Made by a program: the position numbers and the translations under genes
The notes under the pieces: generated by a model
Databases searched by the model: none
Told to the model about the DNA's origin: nothing
The model's input: the letters and a program-made list of their open reading frames with translations, nothing else
Shown here: piece after piece, positions 60,738 through 64,000 of the stretch
How the letters are laid out: each line of letters starts with the position of its first letter
Numbering within the stretch: the stretch's first letter is position 1
Source: Sphingopyxis sp. MSC1_008
GTDB lineage: Bacteria > Pseudomonadota > Alphaproteobacteria > Sphingomonadales > Sphingomonadaceae
Assembly: GCF_023197165.1 (NCBI RefSeq)
Contig: NZ_JALPRD010000013.1
Location: 1 to 64,000 of the forward strand
DNA length: 64,000 bases
Direction: 5' to 3'

Positions 60738-61765
60738 GTCCGGCTTGCCTTGCTTTCATCGGCTCCCGCCGCGACCGGACCCCATTTTGCGCGCCAGCGC
60801 TCGACCACATCGCGGTTCCGGGTCCGCTCCGGCGGCGTGCCGCCGATGGTCTCGGCAACATTGACGGCCGCGATCCGCGGAATTGCGTCGTACATCTCGC
60901 GCGTATGGCCGACGATATGGTCGGTCAGGATCGTGTTGGGCAGCTGCCTGAGCGGGCTGTCGGCGCCGAGCGGCTCGGAGTCGAAGACATCGAGCGCCGC
61001 CTTGGAGATCCTGCCCGTTGCAACCTGCCGGCACAGCTCTTGTTCGTCGACCAGCCCACCTCGCGCCGTGTTGATAAAAACGCAGCCCGGCTTCAGCCTG
61101 CGCAGTCGCGCGGCGTCGAGCAGGTTGCGGGTCTCCGGGGCGAGGCTCGTCATCACGATCACCACGTCGCTTGCCTCAAGGAGTCGATCGAGTTCGACGA
61201 AGCGAATGCCGTCCACAGCCTCGGGCGGCGTCCGCGTGGTGACGAGGATCTGCGCATCCCAGCCCGCGAGGCGGCGAATGATCGCGCGGGAAATATTGCC
61301 ATAGCCGATGATGCCGATCGTCTTGCCGCTCACCATTCGTGCCGACATCGGCCCCTTGGGCCGTGGCTGCAGGTCCCGCAGCTGTTTTTCCGCGCCGTGC
61401 AGATCGTAAAGCGACGTGAGCATCAGCATGATCGTTGCCTCGGCCATGCTCTCGAAATTTTCCGAAGCCTCTCCGTTCACCACGAGAACATCTTTCGCTC
61501 CCGCGGCTTCGAGATCGATCCAGTCATAACCCGTGATCGGCGAGATGAGCGCGCGCACATTGGGCAGTGCGTCAAGCTCGGCCCGGCCGACCGGCGACAC
61601 AACGCATATAAGTGCCTGCACCTCCGCGAGCATTAGCGGTGGCAGGGACAGGATAGGCTGATGCGTCACGGTGACCGCAAAACCCGCCCCGGTCACCGAG
61701 TTGGAGATATCGTTGAGCAGCCGACCGATCGATTCCGGACCGGCGATGAGGACCGACGCTGACAT
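60734..61765 (-). CDS. D-isomer-specific 2-hydroxyacid dehydrogenase, copy 2
   Basis: 343 residues from the ATG at 61765, chosen for AGGAG; a second ATG lies six codons upstream. Catalytic Arg in NTARGGLVDE, Glu in VFDSEPLG and His in LTDHIVGHT are present. The dinucleotide loop reads GIIGYGNISRA, with Ser where the third Gly usually is. Encoded between the MFS and NmrA genes; probably reduces or oxidises an aldol-derived hydroxy acid. Confidence 0.87.
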   Translation of the reverse strand: MSASVLIAGPESIGRLLNDISNSVTGAGFAVTVTHQPILSLPPLMLAEVQALICVVSPVGRAELDALPNVRALISPITGYDWIDLEAAGAKDVLVVNGEASENFESMAEATIMLMLTSLYDLHGAEKQLRDLQPRPKGPMSARMVSGKTIGIIGYGNISRAIIRRLAGWDAQILVTTRTPPEAVDGIRFVELDRLLEASDVVIVMTSLAPETRNLLDAARLRRLKPGCVFINTARGGLVDEQELCRQVATGRISKAALDVFDSEPLGADSPLRQLPNTILTDHIVGHTREMYDAIPRIAAVNVAETIGGTPPERTRNRDVVERWRAKWGPVAAGADESKASRT

Positions 61766-61812
61766 AGGGTTCTCCTGAGACAAATATCGCCCGGGCCGCG
61801 AAGGCCCGGGAC

Positions 61813-63081
61813 CTAGAGTTCGCGGGACGCGCGGCGGGCGACGAGGAATGCTGCCAGCGAAATCAGCCCTGCAAGAACAGCCGTCCAGACGAGCGCGTCG
61901 CTGTAGGTCCCGACAAACTGCTCCTTGAGGACAGCGACCAGCGGGGGCCCCACACTCAATCCGATGCCCGAACCGATAAAGGTCGTGCTGGCCACCAGCG
62001 TCGCGCGAAAACTCTGCGGCGCGATATATTGCATGCTGACGATGACGGTGCTGTAGGCACCGAACATCAGGATCGCGCCGAAAAGATAGCCGATCAGCAA
62101 AACGGCCGGTTCAGGTTGAAGCGGTGCCGCGATGAAGATCGCCATGCCGATGACGACAGCGACTATGCACACGCGCAGCAGCGCCTCGACAAACGGCCGA
62201 TCTTTCTGCCTCCGAACCAGTTCGGGAAGAAGCAGCGATCCGACGATCGGCCCGACTGCAGCGACAATGCCAAACCATGCACCTGCCGCCCGCAGCGAAA
62301 GGCCATATTCGGTTTTCAGCGTCTCGGGTGCCCAGGCTGCGTAGCCCGCCGCGATGATCATCGGCGCCCCGGCGCCCACAACCAGCGGCAGGAAGAAGGG
62401 CACCATGCCTCGAATGTTTGTTGCCGATCGCTCGCTGATCAGCGGGGCCTCGCGCCGACGCGCAGGCTCGGTGAAGGTCGCTGCGAACAGGAGCGCCAGA
62501 ACGAAGGTCGGCAAGCCCGCCAGGATCAAAGTGAGACGCCACGCTTCAAGGCCGCCGCCGCCTCCGGCGGCGACATGGCTTTCGATCGCCTCGACGAGAA
62601 ATCCGCCGCCCATGTAGGTTATCGCCACGCCCAAAAAGGGCGCCGCAGCCACGATACTCGCGGCGAGCGAGCGGCGTTCACGCGGCAGCAGATCGGCGAC
62701 GAGCGAATGGGACGCGGGAAAAATCGCCGCCTCGCCGAGCGCAAGCCCCGCGCGCAGGATCAGAAGCTGACCAAAGCTCTGCGCGAAACCCGATGCAACG
62801 GTACACCCCGCCCAGAGAAGCGCGCCGTAGAGGATCAGCCGCTTGCGATTGCCGGTGTCGGCGATGCGGGCCGCCGGAAATCCGATCAAACCATATAGAA
62901 GAGCGAAAGACGTCCCGAACAGCAGCCCGAACTGGACGTCGCTGATCGCGAAAGTGTCCCGGAGCGGCTGCACCATGAGCGAAAGGATCACCCGATCGAC
63001 GAGGGACATGATGAGCAGGCCAACCAACATGGTCACCGCCCACCACGGACTTTTAGGCGCGATATCGGCGCTCACTTGCAT
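61813..63081 (-). CDS. Major facilitator superfamily transporter
   Basis: 422 residues with twelve membrane helices in two halves. Family motif A appears in loop 2-3 as GFPAARIADTGNRKRLI, and an equivalent follows helix 5. The layout resembles ACS/Spinster-type anion:cation symporters that take up aromatic or organic acids. GGAG precedes the ATG at 63081. It is co-directional with the aldolase gene upstream and the dehydrogenase gene downstream. Confidence 0.88.
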   Translation of the reverse strand: MQVSADIAPKSPWWAVTMLVGLLIMSLVDRVILSLMVQPLRDTFAISDVQFGLLFGTSFALLYGLIGFPAARIADTGNRKRLILYGALLWAGCTVASGFAQSFGQLLILRAGLALGEAAIFPASHSLVADLLPRERRSLAASIVAAAPFLGVAITYMGGGFLVEAIESHVAAGGGGGLEAWRLTLILAGLPTFVLALLFAATFTEPARRREAPLISERSATNIRGMVPFFLPLVVGAGAPMIIAAGYAAWAPETLKTEYGLSLRAAGAWFGIVAAVGPIVGSLLLPELVRRQKDRPFVEALLRVCIVAVVIGMAIFIAAPLQPEPAVLLIGYLFGAILMFGAYSTVIVSMQYIAPQSFRATLVASTTFIGSGIGLSVGPPLVAVLKEQFVGTYSDALVWTAVLAGLISLAAFLVARRASREL

Positions 63082-63160
63082 GTCTAGGTCTCCGGATACG
63101 ACGCCGGCGCATTGGCCGGCCGGCGGATGAAGCAGCTTCCGCCGCGGAGCCTAGCCAGAC

Positions 63161-63955
63161 TCATGACGCATATTCAGGCGACATTTTGTCCAAGACCCGG
63201 GTCAGCGCTTGCCAGTCGAGCATTCCATCCGAACTGTCGAATGCCGTTTGCATTTCCTTGATGGATTCGGGCGGAAGATAGGTGAGCGGCCGCGCGCCCG
63301 CGAGCGCCTGGATCTGCACTTCGCACGCCTGCTGGAGAACATGCATCCACTGAAAGGCGCGAGCGATGTTCGGCCCGGCGGTGAGAAGCCCGTGGTTGCG
63401 GAGGATGAGAAAATTGAACTGGCCGAGATTGGCGAGCAGCCGCTCGCGCTCGTCCATCCGCAGCACAATCCCCTCATAGTCGTGATATCCGATCCGATCG
63501 ATGAACAGGGCGGCCGGTTGGCTGATCGGCAGTAGGCCTTCGGCCTGCGCCGCGACCGCAAGCCCCGCGCGAGTATGGGTATGAACGACACAGGCCACGT
63601 CGGGACGCGCTTCATGGATGGCACCGTGGATGATGAAGCCGGCCTTGTTGATCCCGAGGCCGGTGGGGTCGTCGACGATATTTCCTTCGAGGTCGACCTT
63701 CACGAGGTTGGATGCCGTGATTTCCTCATACAGAAGCCCAAAGGGATTGAGCAGCACATGCTCCTCTTTCCCGGGGACGCGGCACGAGATGTGATTGTAA
63801 ATGCCGTCGGTCAGGCCAAAATGGGCAATCAGGCGATAGCATTTTGCAAGTTCGACGCGCGTTTGCCATTCCTCGGGGGAGACCCGCGCCTCAACCTGGG
63901 GGCTGGCTTTCCCCGAAGTGCCCATCGAGAATACAGAGGCCGCTTCCATCATCAT
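63161..63955 (-). CDS. Class II aldolase/adducin family protein
   Basis: 264 residues. The zinc site is visible as VVHTHTRAG (two His) and LRNHGLLTAGP (third His), with an N-terminal HISCRVPG. Family members are L-fuculose-phosphate-type aldolases, ribulose epimerases and pyridine-dicarboxylate decarboxylases. AAGGAAC precedes the first ATG. It heads the leftward operon with MFS, hydroxyacid dehydrogenase and NmrA genes and probably splits or decarboxylates a late pathway acid. Confidence 0.87.
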   Translation of the reverse strand: MMMEAASVFSMGTSGKASPQVEARVSPEEWQTRVELAKCYRLIAHFGLTDGIYNHISCRVPGKEEHVLLNPFGLLYEEITASNLVKVDLEGNIVDDPTGLGINKAGFIIHGAIHEARPDVACVVHTHTRAGLAVAAQAEGLLPISQPAALFIDRIGYHDYEGIVLRMDERERLLANLGQFNFLILRNHGLLTAGPNIARAFQWMHVLQQACEVQIQALAGARPLTYLPPESIKEMQTAFDSSDGMLDWQALTRVLDKMSPEYAS

Positions 63956-64000
63956 GTTCCTTCGCTGTTATCGACGCCGGGTCAGTGCTTCACGGTCAAT

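Noticed and set aside
1..64000. CRISPR arrays, tRNA/rRNA genes, insertion sequences, integrases, phage genes
   Set aside because: Looked for repeated spacers, transposase-like proteins and cloverleaf-like ends; none seen. The remnants are explained by deletion rather than by mobile elements.

Overview
The window looks like chromosomal DNA of a sphingomonad-type alphaproteobacterium (Sphingopyxis/Novosphingobium relatives). The reasons are high GC throughout, a classical TonB-dependent receptor, several Rieske and flavin monooxygenases, tightly coupled operons with ATGA/TGATG overlaps, and EcfG-like general-stress promoters. This placement is inferred from gene content, not from a marker gene. 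I see no tRNA, rRNA, CRISPR array, transposase or integrase.

Region 1 (1-10.7 kb) is a catabolic island. A rightward trio encodes two Rieske oxygenase alpha subunits and a TIM-barrel isomerase. It converges on an eight-gene leftward operon: SDR, GST, E1-alpha, E1-beta, a stand-alone lipoyl domain, an NTF2-like protein, a KstD-like flavoprotein and an NmrA-like reductase. The operon has 2-oxoacid-dehydrogenase E1 subunits and a lipoyl carrier but no E2 or E3.

Region 2 (10.7-33.8 kb) is stress and respiration housekeeping with deletion scars. It holds two CDF transporters, MgtC, and a caa3-type oxidase (fused subunits I/III, a subunit II with haem c, extra c and b cytochromes, and CtaG). It also holds a PQQ sugar dehydrogenase, exonuclease III, DUF3606, DUF1206 and DUF1328 proteins, small lipoproteins, an OmpA-like protein and a hybrid histidine kinase. 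Seven spacers carry G(C/G)AAC-N16-CGTT, the EcfG promoter architecture, each pointing at a start codon. Four gene remnants (FAD oxidoreductase tail, response-regulator/kinase tail, DedA tail, histidine phosphatase head) mark past deletions.

Region 3 (34-64 kb) is a roughly 30 kb catabolic supercluster with no regulator gene in view. It encodes uptake (TonB receptor, PQ-loop and MFS transporters), entry enzymes (nitrilase, carboxylesterase, amidohydrolase), oxygenation (two acyl-CoA-dehydrogenase-fold monooxygenases, an LLM monooxygenase, two flavin reductases), gentisate-type ring cleavage (bicupin dioxygenase plus FAH hydrolase), and downstream processing (two BKACE enzymes, two D-2-hydroxyacid dehydrogenases, an FMN hydroxyacid oxidase, SDRs, a dienelactone-hydrolase/SnoaL fusion, a class II aldolase). 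Three divergent or operon-head spacers in this region share the palindrome TTGGTG-N4-CACCAA with an extended CTCAA flank. This suggests one off-window regulator co-controls the cluster. The substrate cannot be named from sequence; an aromatic compound is the most economical inference.
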